64,000 nt of DNA from Eremophila alpestris peregrina (taxonomy: Eukaryota; Chordata; Aves; Passeriformes; Alaudidae): contig WMCF01000175.1 in assembly GCA_009792885.1 (NCBI GenBank), positions 403,963 to 467,962 on the forward strand, read 5' to 3'. Positions 1 to 12,059 of this stretch are shown here, piece after piece; positions within the stretch are counted from its first letter, which is position 1, and each line of letters starts with the position of its first letter. The notes beneath the pieces are model-generated. The model was not told where the DNA came from. It made no database searches and worked only from the letters and a program-made list of their open reading frames with translations. Made by a program: the position numbers and the translations under genes.

Positions 1-3000
1 GGAGGGTTTTAGGAAGGCTGCTGAGCATCTTTTCAAGTTCCACCTCCCTGAGGAGCTCCTTGCAGAGTTTCCACTTTGCTGTCTGTCAGCTGCCTCATGT
101 CACTGTAAAAAAAACACAGCTCAGTCTCCCAGCCCTGCACAGCAACAGCTTTAAAGTTTGGAAGTGAGAAGAGCAGTGATGAGACAAATGAATTTGACAT
201 ATCTGTTGCTGCTCTGTGTTCAGCTGTGGAAAAAACTTGTCCAGGTGTGCCAAAGGTTTTTGTCTTTATATAAAAATTGATTTTCATGTTGTTAACTGCA
301 AAACAATCACCAGTGAATCTTCCTGGAATTACTTAATTCATCCTCAGATGACAAATCTTGGAGGATCAAACTGTCTGGAGAGATCTCAATGCTTGTGCAG
401 GCAAAATTTAGACGCATAAAATGCCATCAGGTGAATTGTGGTCAGGAGATGGGGAGGAATTGCATCCATCAGGTGTTCCAGAGAGCTCCATTTCTTCAGA
501 TTCAGCTGATCCTTTGTAAATACTGATCTATTGTCTGTGTTTCAAAGGAGGAGGTGGGAGTTCAGAGGAGTTATGTGATTATAATCAGAATTATTTCAAA
601 ATCTGTCATGGGATTTGAGTTCTCTTAAGGTAGCTGTTCCATGAAGTTGATAATAATGTGTGGATTGAGCAGTTTTATCTAAAAGGATTTAGAGATTTTT
701 CTGAAACTGTGTCAGTTATGCCCCATCCTCACATCTTGGCTTTTAACTTCTCACCAGTTTGGAGCAGTTTAATTTTCCTTCTTGTGTTGCTTCTCTCCTG
801 TTTGCCTTTAACCCTTTGCTATTTCTTCAACATTCTCTTTAATTTCAATCTGTTCTTCCACTTGGATCTCTGAACTTGCCATGCTGACAGATTGTCACCT
901 GGAGTTGTCATCCTCTCCATCTCCTCCAGTGGGTTTCCTTGAGCTGTCCTGCAGAGGCAGGTGGTGAAAGGCAGGAGCTGGGATGAAAATGGGCATTTTC
1001 TGTGTCCCTGGTCTGGGCTCTGGCAGAGGAAAGCCCCATGTCCTGTCAGCAGTGGGACCATCACTGGTCAGGAGGCTCTGATCTGGCAGCACTTTGCTTC
1101 TGAGTTGCTTTCTGTAATCCTAAGGAGGATCCTAAGAACAGCCAACTCCCTCCTTAACCCCCAAAATGCCAAAAAATACTCAGGTTTCATCTGGAGATCT
1201 GATGCTATTGGAGTTACAGTGGTGTTTAAAAACCCCACCCAAGTGCAGGGGAAGTGCTGAGCCCTCCCTGTACCCCCAGAGTGTGCTTTGGTGGGATTTC
1301 TGCTGTAAATCCACACAAACTTAGTGCAGCTGAGCCAGGAGCTCTGCCCTGGCTGTGTTCAGCTCCCAGAAGAGGGCAGAGAGAGGGACATGACCATGTC
1401 CTGTGCTCAGTTTGGTATCCACAAACCTGTTGTTTTATCCCTCATGCTATTCTACTCAATACCTTCTCCAAGTTCCAAATTTGATGGTTTTTAAAATGCT
1501 CTGAATACTTTCATCTCTTACTCCCCATTTGAGCTGAGTGTTTAGAAGGAAGCAGGGAGCTTTCCTGGGTGAGAGGCTATGTGGTAACTGCTTTGCTTCC
1601 CAGCAGCTCCCAAAGTTCCTGTGCTGCTGTGCATGTACATGCTGCATCCAGCCTCTCAGCTCAGAGGCTCAAGTGCAGATCACATTTTTGTGTGTCCCCT
1701 TTCAGCTTCACCTGGTCACTTCTGACCCAGGGCAAGTGTCAGCAATGTGATTGGAGCTGTGAAAGCTGCCAGGCTTCTCCCTAGCAGAGGGTAGAGCCAA
1801 GAAGGCTCTGGAATTCAGCCCCAGCAGAGCTGTGTGTGTGATGGGCAGAGCTCAGGGCAGCTCTGGGAGGCTCCAGTTACAGTCACACAAGGAGCAGCCC
1901 AGAAGTTTGCATGTCTGAAAGTGGCAGCTAAGCTGCACATGGCTCCAAAGGCTGCAGTCAGAACATATCTGGGCAGCAGAGATGAGTTCAGAGCAATCCT
2001 GAAACTGCTGTGGGAGCTGGGATCCTGTGAAGATGCAGGCTGTAATCAGAACCAAGATCTAGCTGTGATTTCTCTACTGAAATGACTCCAGCAGTTGTGT
2101 TTCAGCCTGGTGTCCTCTTTCACAGAATGCCAGAATGGCTTGGGTTGGAAGGACCTTAAACATCCTCTTGTTGCACCCCCCTGCCTGGGCAGGGATGCCA
2201 TTCACTGGATCAGATAGCTCAGGTCCCCATCCAGGCTGCTCTTGGCAGGATTTAAGGCAGGATTATTCTCAGTTTTCCTTTCTGAACTGCACTTCCACTC
2301 ACATCATCTTCCCTGCAGGGAGCAGCTCCAAGGAGAATCCTGGAGGCTATCCACTCTTCTTGTCTTCTTTCCCCTTACCCCGAGATCTGATTGCTCCTTG
2401 GTGTGCTGCTGTGGCTGGTTCAGAGCCCAGCTGAGGGCTGCTTTCTGTCTCATCACTGCTGTTCATCCATGGCCAGGGCAAATCCAGTGTGGTTTGCTGT
2501 GCTCCTGTCTGCCTGGAGAGTCTCTGAGTGGGGAGAGGCTGATGCAGCTGCAGAGCCTCCAGAAATGTGCCATTTCCCAGGTCTGAGGGGAAAAGTGGCT
2601 GAGTGGCCTTCAGGGTTCACTAAAATTCAGGGATCAATGCCAATGGCAGAGCAGTGTCACAGTCTCTGTGACAATACTCAGTGGTGCTGTGATTCTCCTG
2701 CAGTGTCCCTGTGATCCCCATCCCTGTGAGCACCCCCACTGCTGCTGGGGCTCCCTGAGCTGTGCTCTGAGTTCAGGATCCCCTCCTGAAGGGCACAGCT
2801 GCTGCTCTCCATGGCTTTGGCAGCAGAAAGCTGCTCCAGAGCTGGAGCTGCTCATGCACAGGGTTAGAAGGTAACAATGCTTGTATGGATTGAGTCACAC
2901 TGTGTAAAACACAGCCATGGACTGCAATTACCACAGGGTGAGTATTTGCCTTTCAGTCAAATAATTCACATTTTACTGAGCAGTCTGCTGCAAAACATTT

Positions 3001-3130
3001 TTTTTTTCTGTGTGTAACCTCTAGTTTTAAGTCATCAAGGTGATGGGCAGGCATGATTTTCTAGGGTGTAACAGATGCTGGGAGTGCCTCAAAGGCTTGT
3101 GTTGAACTCTTGTCTATTTTTCTTTTTCAG
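1..3130 (+). other. PTEN: PTEN intron 3, 3' part
   Basis: This is the stretch upstream of the first recognisable exon. No sequence resembling PTEN exon 3 (45 nt in human) appears in it, so intron 3 is longer than 3.1 kb here and exons 1-3 and the promoter are off the left edge. Apart from one CR1 3'-end fragment at 2121-2245 it holds no recognisable gene. The open frames in it are short and overlap on both strands. The intron ends in a pyrimidine-rich tract and CAG at 3128-3130. Confidence 0.85.
2121..2245 (-). mobile_element. CR1 LINE 3'-end fragment
   Basis: The antisense form of the CR1 3' end is visible: an 'agaatggcttgggttggaag' type start, then 'gaccttaaa', then a C-rich stretch and 'gggcagggatgcca'. 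Only about 125 bp is recognisable and it has diverged from the younger copies further right, so it is an old 5'-truncated insertion in intron 3. Confidence 0.7.
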
Positions 3131-3174
3131 ATGTGCTGAAAGACATTATGACACGGCCAAATTTAACTGCAGAG
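3131..3174 (+). CDS. PTEN: PTEN exon 4 (residues 71-84)
   Basis: This 44-nt coding exon encodes CAERHYDTAKFNCR, which I recognise as residues 71-84 of PTEN, the phosphatidylinositol-3,4,5-trisphosphate 3-phosphatase that opposes PI3K-AKT signalling at the plasma membrane and also works in the nucleus. The length equals human exon 4. The exon starts with the last base of codon 70 and ends with the first base of codon 85, so phase fits exon 5. It is bounded by a pyrimidine-rich acceptor (tttttctttttcag) and a consensus GTAAGT donor. It carries Cys71, which in the human enzyme can form a reversible disulphide with catalytic Cys124. It is too short to be found by ORF length and is recognised by protein identity, splice sites and phase together. 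Confidence 0.97.
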
Positions 3175-5452
3175 GTAAGTTTTTACTGCCTGATGTGTGT
3201 TCTCTGTAAACCTCAGTGAATGGAGGCCTAAAGGAGGAGCTGATGAATAGTCATGGAGGAGATTTGGGCACAAGGAATGATGTCAGATTGCTTTGAGTCA
3301 GTGGAAAAACTTGCTGTATTCTTGGTGCTTTCAAAAAATGTGTGTTCCTGACAGTTAAAGATCAAGATCTCATAAAAAGTCTACAGTTGCAAAAAATTGC
3401 TGCAGAATGGATTTCACAGAAGTTTCAGCTCAGTGAAGTACAAACTCCTTGTACAATTTACATGTGAGGCTGGTTTTTATGAAGGATGAAAATGGGAACA
3501 CTTAAACCACTATCACTCTGTGCATAAAGCAACTTTTGAAATATCTGGCAGAGCCTTCAGATGCTAAAAAATAGATGAATTCCCATGTGGTGTCTCTTAG
3601 AGATGAGTTGGGTCTTGGACACTCTGCAGAGCCACCAAAAGCAGGGAGGAATCTTTCAGGGGTGCCTTTTGAGCAGCTCCTTGTGAGTGATACTGATGTG
3701 GCTGCTGTGTCAGTATTAGCTCCCCAGGTAATAAATAAACAAATGCAGATTTACCTCTGTTCTTGGAGCAGAGGAGCATTTCTTGCTCAGAAATTGTGGT
3801 TTCTGTGCTTCAGGTGAGGGTAGATGAGGAGTCCTTGTGCCCACGTGAATGAATGAACAAATTTTGGGCTTGTTCTGCATCACAGCAATGGCTCAACTTC
3901 TATTTTTCATTATTATTATTATTTTAAACCATCCATCTAGTTCTGAAGGGGGTTTAGAACGTGACCAAGCTGCAATTGGCTGCATTAATGTCTCAATATA
4001 GCAGGACTGAAATTGTCTTGCTGAAGTCATCAGCGCTTCTGATTTGCTCTCACACTGTTGAATGACAGTGCCCTGAAACCTCACTGTGTGCTCACCAGCC
4101 AGAAACAAGTATTTTAGGATCTGCTTGAGCAGTGCTTTGGGTGAGGAGAGGAGAGGACATGTTCTAATATGGCCAGAACATATGTTTGCTTTAATTCCTG
4201 CTTTTTGGTACGGGGGTGCTCAGCTCCCTGTGCTGTCAGTCCCAGCCCCAAGAGCTGTTTGTGACAGCACCTTTCACAGCTCCTCTGCACAAGGCATGCT
4301 GCAGTTTTTCATGTTCATCCCCCAGTTAGTTAACCTCAGATAACCAAATTGGTGACTCAGGACTTCCCTTAGCAGGGGAACAAAAGTTCTGCTTGACAGT
4401 CTCCTGAAGTGAACTGACTGCAAAGGGAACTTCTGATTTGTACTGAGCATGAAACATCAGAATAGTTCATTATTCACCCAGGATGATTCTGCACTGCATT
4501 AAACCCCCAGCACTGAAAGCCCCTCATCTTCTTTGGGAAATAGCTTTGTGTCCATGGTTTTTCCAGTTTCTGAAATCCTTCCATGCTGGAATTGTCTTCT
4601 GCTTTGCCAGAGACTTTCTTTTAAACTCTTCTGTGTGCTATGGGATTCTTTTTGCAATGTGTAGGGGCTGGGAGAGAGCAAGCAGGATTATTCTCCAAGC
4701 TGTGTGTTCCTTTGTAAGGAATCAAAATCCATGGAGGAGCTGCACCTTCTCAAGACTGTGAAGCTTAATGCTTCCTTCCTCTTAATCCCATCCCATCTTC
4801 GTTTCACTCCAGCTTTGAAGAAAGTACCACAAGGTTTTACCCTTGATTCCAAATCTTGGAGAGCATCCTGTGACTACTTGGGAGCTTTCAGGCTGTTCTT
4901 TCAGGATTTCTTTACTCCCCTTGTCATGGAAACCTTGCTGGCTGTAGTTTTGATAGACTCAAAGCTGTACAGACAAATTCACAGAGTTTTTGCAGCTTCT
5001 TTTCTTAGGGATTTCTAAACAAATTCCATCTTTAGGTTCACATAGAACTTTGGGGAGACTTTGGATCTCCCATGTGGAAGATTTTGTGTGTTCATGTTCA
5101 TCTTTAGCAAAGATCAGCTTCCCCATTTGCTCTGGGATATGAAAGGGTCAGTGAATAAACTTGTTGATCCCTCCCAAAGGCTGTGGACTTGTCCTGCAGT
5201 TCTTCCATAACTTCATCCCTCACTTGTGCTCTTGGAGTCCTTGGGGATTCATCAAAAGGAGCCTTGTGTGTGTGACCACAGAGTGGTGCTTACGAAACCG
5301 ATACAGACACTTGCCAAAAAAATGAAATGTGTTCATTTTTAGCCCAGAAAAGGAAATGGTGTTTCTAGCTGGGAATTCTGGAGTGAAGCAGAGTTGTGTT
5401 TATCAGATCCCAAGGCTGTTGGTGGGGAATTGGGGTGCACTTCATCAAGGGC

Positions 5453-5652
5453 TGTTCTGCTGAATCCAGAACATTGTGTGTTGTTCTGCTGAATCCAGAA
5501 CATTGTGTGTTGTTCTGCTGAATCCAGAACATTGTGTGTTGTTCTGCNNNNNNNNNNTTCTGCTGAATCCAGAACATTGTGTGTTGTTCTGCTGAATCCA
5601 GAACATTGTGTGTTGTTCTGCTGAATCCAGAACATTGTGTGTTGTTCTGCTG
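5453..5652. repeat. 29-bp minisatellite, interrupted by a gap
   Basis: At least six units of 29 bp are visible, three complete before the gap (5453, 5482, 5511) and two complete plus one nearly complete after it, with partial units at the ends. The visible units are identical. Each contains a perfect 7-bp inverted repeat, TGTTCTG then 7 nt then CAGAACA, followed by an 8-nt GT-rich spacer. Because 29 is not a multiple of 3, the array is open in all three minus frames, which explains overlapping repetitive open frames there. They are not genes. Confidence 0.95.
5548..5557. other. assembly gap (10 N) inside the minisatellite
   Basis: Ten Ns interrupt the 29-bp array. The units left and right of the gap are out of register: the partial unit starting at 5540 and the unit resuming at 5558 imply a period of about 16 rather than 29. 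The N count is therefore a placeholder and the true copy number is unknown. Confidence 0.95.
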
Positions 5653-6372
5653 CTCAGGGTGAAACTGCCCCTCATCTGATCTGAGGTGGGAGAGCTTTGG
5701 GTGCTTCTCTCTGCTTATTTTTCGCTCTCTTGAGTTTCCTTGCATTTCCTGCATCACTTGAAATTCTTTCCATCCTTAGGTGAAAGTGTGTGTGAGTACA
5801 TCAGAGAGGACAGCATTGTTCAGTGCTTTGACTCCAAACCCCATAAGTACTGCCAGTGCCTTACCTGAGATTTCTCTCCCATTTTTGGAATATGGAAATG
5901 GCAGGTTTTTGTTCCACAAGGCCTTTGAGCAGATTCTGACAGTTTGTTCCCAGTGTAGACCCAACCATGTTCAGTAATTTTTTTAGCAAATTTTTCCTGT
6001 TGTCTGCTCAGTGGCTGAGGCCTGGCCTTGTTCTCTCTCAGCAGGTAGTTTAATTATTGCTGGAGTAATGGCTTTTCACAAGGTTATTCTGTGTGCCAGC
6101 ACACTCTGAAATTCTAGAAGATTCCTGTCACAGAGCACTCAGTAGAGGTGTGAAACAATTGCTCCATGGAGCAGGATGCCAGCTTATAAATTAATGGAGA
6201 AATGTCTGCAGTGCTTATGATATACTGAATAATACTGGAATTAAAAATACACACAATATGTAAGATTGGGGGGGGGGGATGATTATTTAATAAACTTAAT
6301 TATGAAATTGTCACACTGGTGACCTGAGCTTTGCCTTTTGAGGTTCTGATGAACTCCTCCTTCTCCCTGCAG

Positions 6373-6611
6373 TTGCACAGTACCCTTTTGAAGACCATAA
6401 CCCACCACAGCTGGAGCTCATCAAACCTTTTTGTGAAGACCTTGACCAGTGGCTAAGTGAAGATGACAATCATGTGGCAGCAATCCACTGTAAAGCTGGA
6501 AAGGGACGAACTGGTGTCATGATTTGTGCATATTTGTTGCATCGAGGCAAGTTTTTAAGGGCCCAAGAAGCCCTAGATTTCTATGGGGAAGTAAGGACCA
6601 GAGACAAGAAG
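6373..6611 (+). CDS. PTEN: PTEN exon 5 (residues 85-164, catalytic core)
   Basis: This 239-nt exon, the same length as human exon 5, encodes the heart of the dual-specificity/lipid phosphatase domain. Asp92 and His93 of the WPD-type loop are present (FEDHNPP), followed by the signature HCKAGKGRTG at residues 123-132 with nucleophile Cys124, Lys125, Lys128 and Arg130, which shape the basic PIP3 pocket. It ends with EVRTRDKK (157-164), which begins the TI loop. I see one substitution relative to human in this exon, Lys147 to Arg, a conservative change. The acceptor is ctccctgcag and the donor GTGAGC. Reading past the donor continues open for only about 20 residues before a stop. All catalytic residues are intact, so an active enzyme is expected. 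Confidence 0.98.
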
Positions 6612-9139
6612 GTGAGCTCTTGCTGTTCCTCTGTCCCTCTGCCTGTAACTTGCTGCTTTTCTTCCTTGTGATCCATTTGGTGCTCAAACCCTTGAAGTTG
6701 TGGTGCCTGATTTAGCTCCAGTAGGGTTGGATCAGTGCAGTTGGAAATGGAAAAGCCTTCCTATGCAGCAGTAGCCTTTAGTCACAACACTAAAGCAGCC
6801 TGGTTTGAACATGTCCTGTTCCAGAGGACATGGACAGTTGATTTTAAATGGCTTTTTCAGCACTGTTCTGCTGTGTGGTACATCAGAGGGGCAGGGAACT
6901 TTCTCATTCAGCATTTTCAGCCCAAAGGAGAGGATTGTTCCAGCTGATTTTGCCTGAATGGATGAGTTGTTCATCACCTCAGGTTCCCTTCACTGCTGTG
7001 GTGGGGTTTGAGATGCATTAGGAGAATATCCCAACTGCAAGGCCCTTATTGTTGGATGCCCCTTGTCAGTAAAGGACCTTTCTGGCAGGGTTAGGCCTCA
7101 TTAATGAGAATTCAACCTCCTGATTTGAAATCTTCTCCAGAGATGATAAGATGTGACTTTTAAGGACATTTTAGCAAGTTTTTCCCTGCTCATCTTCCAT
7201 TATTTCCCTGAGTGTGTTGGTTGAGCATCCCTGCAAGCCAGTCCCAACCTCTTCAAGCACAGAGCTCTCCCTGTTCCTGGAGTATTTGCACAAAGTATTC
7301 ATTTCTCAGTGTGGTGGTCTCTAAAGAGAAGAGCTTCCTGTCTGAAGGCTCTTGAGTGCAGAGGTGTCACATGAGGAATTTCAGAATTTTGGCTGTTGAT
7401 TCATTGGAAGGAGCAAGAGACTCCTCAGTTTGCTCTGCTGCTGAGGTGGAGCTGTTATTCCATGTGCTGCTGAGTTGGTTTTGTGGAGACAAGGCCTAGG
7501 TTTCCCATCAAAACTCTGTGGTAAAAGTGCATGAGAGAGACTAGGAATGATCAGTGTGCTGGATGAACAGAATAGATGACTCCTGCTGATCAGGGTTATC
7601 TCCAGAGCTGGGTAAAGCAGCATGAAAACAGCAGAACTGAGCAAATGCCCAGTGAAATGCTGTGCCTCAGTTTCCCCTCTGTGAAAAGAAGGTTGTATTT
7701 CTGCAAGGAGAGGGGTAAGGTCATGAAGTGGTTTCTGCTGGGTGTTTATCAGTACCCCAGGGGTACCTTGGGCATCTTGGAGGGGAGGGAGAACTCAGTA
7801 AAGAGGAGCAGTGAGAGCCTTGTTTACTTGACTGTAAATACTGTCTGTAACCAGCAGCTTGTTTTGGTTTCAGTGTCTCTGCTGCAAGAGTTGGCTTTTT
7901 TCCCTTCCCAGCTCCACTTGAGCATGGTTATCTTGATGTGGCCAGTGGGCAGCATGTGATTCACATAATCCTTCAGTAGTGTTTATAAACAGGTATTCCA
8001 GTGCAGGTTTCTGGAGCCTTTTCTCTTCCCTTGTGGCCCATATTTCAGCCTTATATGTCAAGTGCTGCTCTCTGATTTGATATTTCACCACACCTTTGTA
8101 TAACTGACTTCCTCAATTCAAAGTCAATGAGGCATCAAAAGAGCTGTTTGCACAAAGGAACCAGCAAATGCCTTTTTGCTTTCTTTTTGGGCCAACAGAG
8201 ATATGATAAAGCAAAACTGGCTTGAATAGGGACCAGATTTTCTTGGTTTGAAGCAAGGACAAGGTGCCCACTTTGCACCTGTGGCTGCTGGGGAGAGCCC
8301 AGCTCCAGTCCCTGCTGCCATGAGTGCTCAGGGCAGTGCTGCTGCCAGGGCTCTGGCTGTGCTGGCAGGAAGTGTGAGTCTAATTGCAAGAGGAAGTATG
8401 ACTAATTGGTCAGGAGCACAGCCCTGAGTACTCCTGGAGCCAGCTTTTCCCAAGTGCCTGCTGGGAGCAGCAGCTCCAGGGAGGCCTTTGCACCATCCAG
8501 GGAGAGTTGGTGTAGGTGAGGCTCAGAGGGGCTGTTCTGCAACAAGGCATGGCAGAGCCCAGGCTGTCTGACCAAACCCTCTCATGGGGTGTTTTATTTC
8601 CTCTCCAAGCTGCCTCTTTTGGCTTCTGGAGCTCAGTGTAGTGGGGGGAGCTTAGTCAGAAGAAGGAGTGGTGGAGATTAGGAAGTGTGGGCTGCATGGT
8701 TGTGTCTGTCAGTCTCCACCACTGAGGAACAGGAGTGGTTTGGATTTTCCTTTTGAACCAAAGGAGACAAACTGTTTTGTCAAATGGGATAAAGAACTGT
8801 GCTTGGCTGTTGTCAGAGCTGGGGAAGAAGTAACCCCCCAAGAAGTCCTCTAAAGAAGCTGCTGCTTCCACTGTTTGAAGTGATTCATTGATCCCATTTT
8901 TTCTGTATGCTGGATACTGACACACTGCTGTGGTGACAAAGACTGGCAGCTTACCTTCCTCCAGCTGGAGCAGGTCTTTATTTGTTCCTGCTTCTGCCTT
9001 GGAGGGTTTTGTGGTGAGGATTAGGCTTGGAAGGAAGCTCAGTCCACAAGGATCAGCTATCCAAGTGCTGGAGATGATCCACTCAGGAGCAGTCTTTGAG
9101 CTCCATACAGTTTTATTTCAAGGATGGTTCCAAAGAGTT

Positions 9140-9525
9140 CTCATATGGGGAAAGGCTGAGAGATTTGGAGTTGTTGAGCCTGGAGAAGAGAAGCTTTGGG
9201 GTGACCTCCTTGTGGCCTTCCAGTACCTGAAGGAGCTGACAAGAAACATGGAGAGAGAATCTTCACAAATGCCTGCAGGGACAGGACAAGGGGACTGGCT
9301 TCATGCTGACAGAGTAGGGATAGATGGGATATTGGGAAGGAATTGTTCCCTCTGAGGGTTGGGAGTGCCCAAAGCAGCTCTGGCTGCCCCTGGATCCCTG
9401 GCAGTGCCCAAGGCCAGGCTGGATGGAGTTTGGAGCAGCCTGGGACAGTGGAAGGTGTCCCTGCCATGCCAGGGGGTGGCACTGGGTGAGCTTTAATCCC
9501 TTCCAGGTCAGACCATGCTGTTTCT
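9140..9525 (+). mobile_element. CR1 LINE fragment in intron 5
   Basis: It reads in sense orientation: 'ggggaaaggctgagag', a 'cctggagaagagaagctttg' block, the 'ggaattgttccct' block, then 'ctgcccctggatccctggca', 'cagcctgggacagtgg' and the terminal 'cccttccaggtcagaccatg'. It is the 3' end of a non-LTR retrotransposon, 5'-truncated, with no open reverse transcriptase. It is moderately diverged from the younger intergenic copies. Confidence 0.88.
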
Positions 9526-11403
9526 GTGGTGCTGCTGTAACTGAGCAGGAAGTGAAAGCCAATGACTTTGTGTGGGGAAGCCTCAGGATGACCCCTGAGC
9601 AGGGCAGAGATCCCATGGCTGATGTCAGAGCACATCAGCTGTGGTGCCTGTTGGCTGGACACCCTCAAGTGCCACCCTCTGCTGAGCCTGATGTCCTGGG
9701 GCTGCTCTGGGGCTGCAGCTTCACTCTCAGGCTGTGTTCCTAAAGGGAATGTGGGAATATTGTTTCCAAAATACTTGTTCTCTATAGTGCTGCCTGTGCT
9801 ACATTGAGAGGAGAACCAGGAGAAGCACCTGACAGCATTTGGGATGTCTTGGGAAGCTCTGGTTTAGGGACCAGAGGAGCTTATCTCACATCCTTTTAAA
9901 ATTATAATGGTGATAGATGGGAAATACAAGCTTGAACTGCTTCCCTGTCCTTATTCTCCTGGAGTAAAAGTGGGTGGTGGTTGATTGCAGCTTTTGGAAT
10001 GTTGTTAGTTTGTTATGAAAGCATTCTGCTTGCAATTCTGACCTTTGGAAATGGAGAGCTCTGAGTCCTGCTTCAGTGGGACTGGTTTTAGGGGCTCAGC
10101 ATCTAAGGGCTGTGTCTCCAGGGAGTCCCAGTGTGGCTGGGGGGCTCAAACTTGCCCTGCTGGACAAGAACTGGCTTTGCTGTGGGGTTGACTCTCAGTG
10201 TGAAAGTGTTCCTTGGTTCTGCTCCCTTTTCCTGGCTGGGTGTGCTGGGGTTTTTCCCTGGGACACATCCATCAAGGCACAAGGAATTTCTGGGCAGGGA
10301 AGGATGTGTCTTGCTCACCTCCTCACCTCCCTCCTGCCTGGCAGCCCTGGCAAGCACTGCAGGCCTGCTCTGGGGCTGGGATGTGCTCACTCCTGATTCT
10401 CATATCCCAGCAGAGAACTCCAGAGCTCCCTGAAGGGGTGAGGAGCACTGGGGACATCTGAGCCAAAGCCACAGCCAAGGTCCAGGGCTGCTTGGGAAGG
10501 TCATTGTGCCAGTGCTGCAGGGAAAGGGCTTTTGTGGAATTTAGAAGCAGCTCAAGTGATAAGGAGACATAATTATCAACTTTTTTAATGGCAGGAAGTG
10601 ACTATTTTCATGTGTGCAGAATAAAGATTTAAATTCAAAGCACTCTGGCTACTCTTAGGTCCTGGCTGTTGTGAGGTGAAACTAAAAGTTTGTAGAGATA
10701 TGAGGTTTAGATTTTGTCACCAAATGATCACAGACTTGTGTATGAAAAATTCTTGGTTATCTCCAGTTTATTCCAATTCCACATTCAGTTTTAATCAGAA
10801 AGATTCCTTACTGATGCTGTTGCAAGTCTGCAGTAACAGGTTGTTCTAGACCATTTAATGCATTTTCTGGGAATGAAACAATTTTTCACCTTCATCAATT
10901 TTCCTTGAAAGTGTTGGCTCAAAGAGCTTTAAAACTGTTCTCTTACTGGAAGCTTTGAGCTGATTTCAAATCAGTAATAAAAACATTCTTAGGTTTTATG
11001 CTCTCACAGCAAATGTTTTACCTCAGAGTTTGAACACTTTGGGCTGTGGGCCTGTTTTAATGGAACTTTCCACATTTTTGGGAAAAAATTCCAGGATGTT
11101 TTGTGAAGAGAAGGCAGCATCAGTCCTGAGTACAGTGATATTAGCAAACATTAGTCTTTTGACTTAAAGTGCTGTCAAAATGTAATTCCTGTAGTGGTAG
11201 ATTTTAGAATTCCTAAATGTAGTGGTGCTTTAGAGTATGTTCCAGGCACCTCTTGTTAAACACTTGATGCTCTCCATCCCCAAAAAAGCAGCAGCATGAG
11301 ACTATTTTTGACGTGACCCTCAGGGTGTCTCATGTTTGTTTTTAAGAAATGGTAAAAATCTGCATTCTTTGTTTCATTGCTGGAGATGGGTGTTTGGAGA
11401 GCA

Positions 11404-11835
11404 CAGAACCACAGAAGGGTTTGGCTTGGAAGGGACCTTAGGGGGTGGTTCCAGCCCTCCTGCCATGGCAGGGACACCTTCTACTGTCCCAGGGTGTTCC
11501 AACCTGGCCTTGGGCACTGCCAGGGATCCAGGGGCAGCCCCAGCTGCTCTGGGCACCCTGTGCCAGGGCCTGCCCACCCTGCCAGGGAACCATTCCTGCC
11601 CAAGATCCCATTGCCAGAGAGCAGGGATGGATGGGAAGCCATTCCCTGTGTCCTTGTCACTCCAGGTTCCTTCTCCATGTTTCTTGTGAGCCCCTCCAGG
11701 CCCTGCAAGGCCACAACTGGGTCACCCCAGAGCTTCTCCTCTCCAGGCTGAACAATGCCAGTTCCCTCAGCCTTCCCTGGTGGGAGAGGTGCTCCATGCC
11801 CTGGGATGTGCTGAGGTACCTGGCAAGCTCAGGGG
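11404..11835 (-). mobile_element. CR1 LINE fragment just upstream of exon 6
   Basis: An antisense CR1 copy of about 430 bp. It opens with 'ggtttggcttggaagggacc', runs through 'ggcactgccagggatccagg' and 'ctctgggcaccctgtgccag', and ends near 'gagcttctcctctccaggct'. Its distal edge lies about 82 bp before the exon 6 acceptor. It is in inverted orientation to the CR1 at 13490-13845 on the other side of exon 6. Confidence 0.9.
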
Positions 11836-11917
11836 CTGCTCAGTGCTGAGATGATGGGCAGGAGCCCTGCCAGTGATGCTGATCCGAGGTTTTTGACATT
11901 GTTTTCCCTCTGTTTAG

Positions 11918-12059
11918 GGAGTGACAATTCCCAGTCAGAGACGCTACGTGTACTACTATAGCTACCTGTTAAAGAACCACCTGGATTACAGACCAGTGGC
12001 ACTGCTGTTCCACAAGATGATGTTTGAAACAATTCCCATGTTCAGCAGCGGAACTTGCA
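11918..12059 (+). CDS. PTEN: PTEN exon 6 (residues 165-211)
   Basis: A 142-nt exon, the same length as human exon 6, encoding GVTIPSQRRYVYYYSYLL and on to MFSSGTC. It completes the TI loop (GVTIPSQ, 165-171), closes the phosphatase domain at about residue 185 and begins the C2 domain. It starts in phase 0 at codon 165 and ends after the first base of codon 212. The only visible difference from human is Gly208 to Ser. The acceptor is ccctctgtttag and the donor GTAAGT. Since 142 is not divisible by 3, skipping it would shift the frame and destroy the C2 domain. It is closely flanked by oppositely oriented CR1 copies. Confidence 0.98.

Larger units (their letters stand above)
3175..6372 (+). other. 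PTEN: PTEN intron 4
   Basis: A 3.2-kb intron with a GTAAGT donor and a CTGCAG acceptor. It contains an ATT trinucleotide run near 3909-3923, the 29-bp minisatellite with an assembly gap at 5453-5652, and an 11-G run near 6268-6278. I see no CR1 copy and no additional exon. Confidence 0.9.
6612..11917 (+). other. PTEN: PTEN intron 5
   Basis: A 5.3-kb intron between the catalytic exon and exon 6. It contains a + strand CR1 fragment (about 9140-9525) and a - strand CR1 fragment (about 11404-11835) that ends only some 82 bp before exon 6. The remaining sequence is unremarkable and AT-leaning between 9,850 and 11,300. No extra exon was recognised. Confidence 0.9.

Noticed and set aside
1..3130. 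PTEN exon 3 at the left edge
   Set aside because: No sequence like the expected 45-nt exon (KHKNHYKIYN-encoding) is present, so it lies further left.
5339..5757. Repetitive frames with MFWIQQNN-type repeats on the minus strand
   Set aside because: They are the 29-bp minisatellite read in three frames inside PTEN intron 4. No start, splice or homology supports a gene, and the array crosses a gap.
6474..6671. 65-residue frame covering the catalytic motif and continuing past exon 5
   Set aside because: The first part is genuine PTEN exon 5, but the end reads through the GTGAGC donor at 6612 into intron 5. It is not a separate gene.
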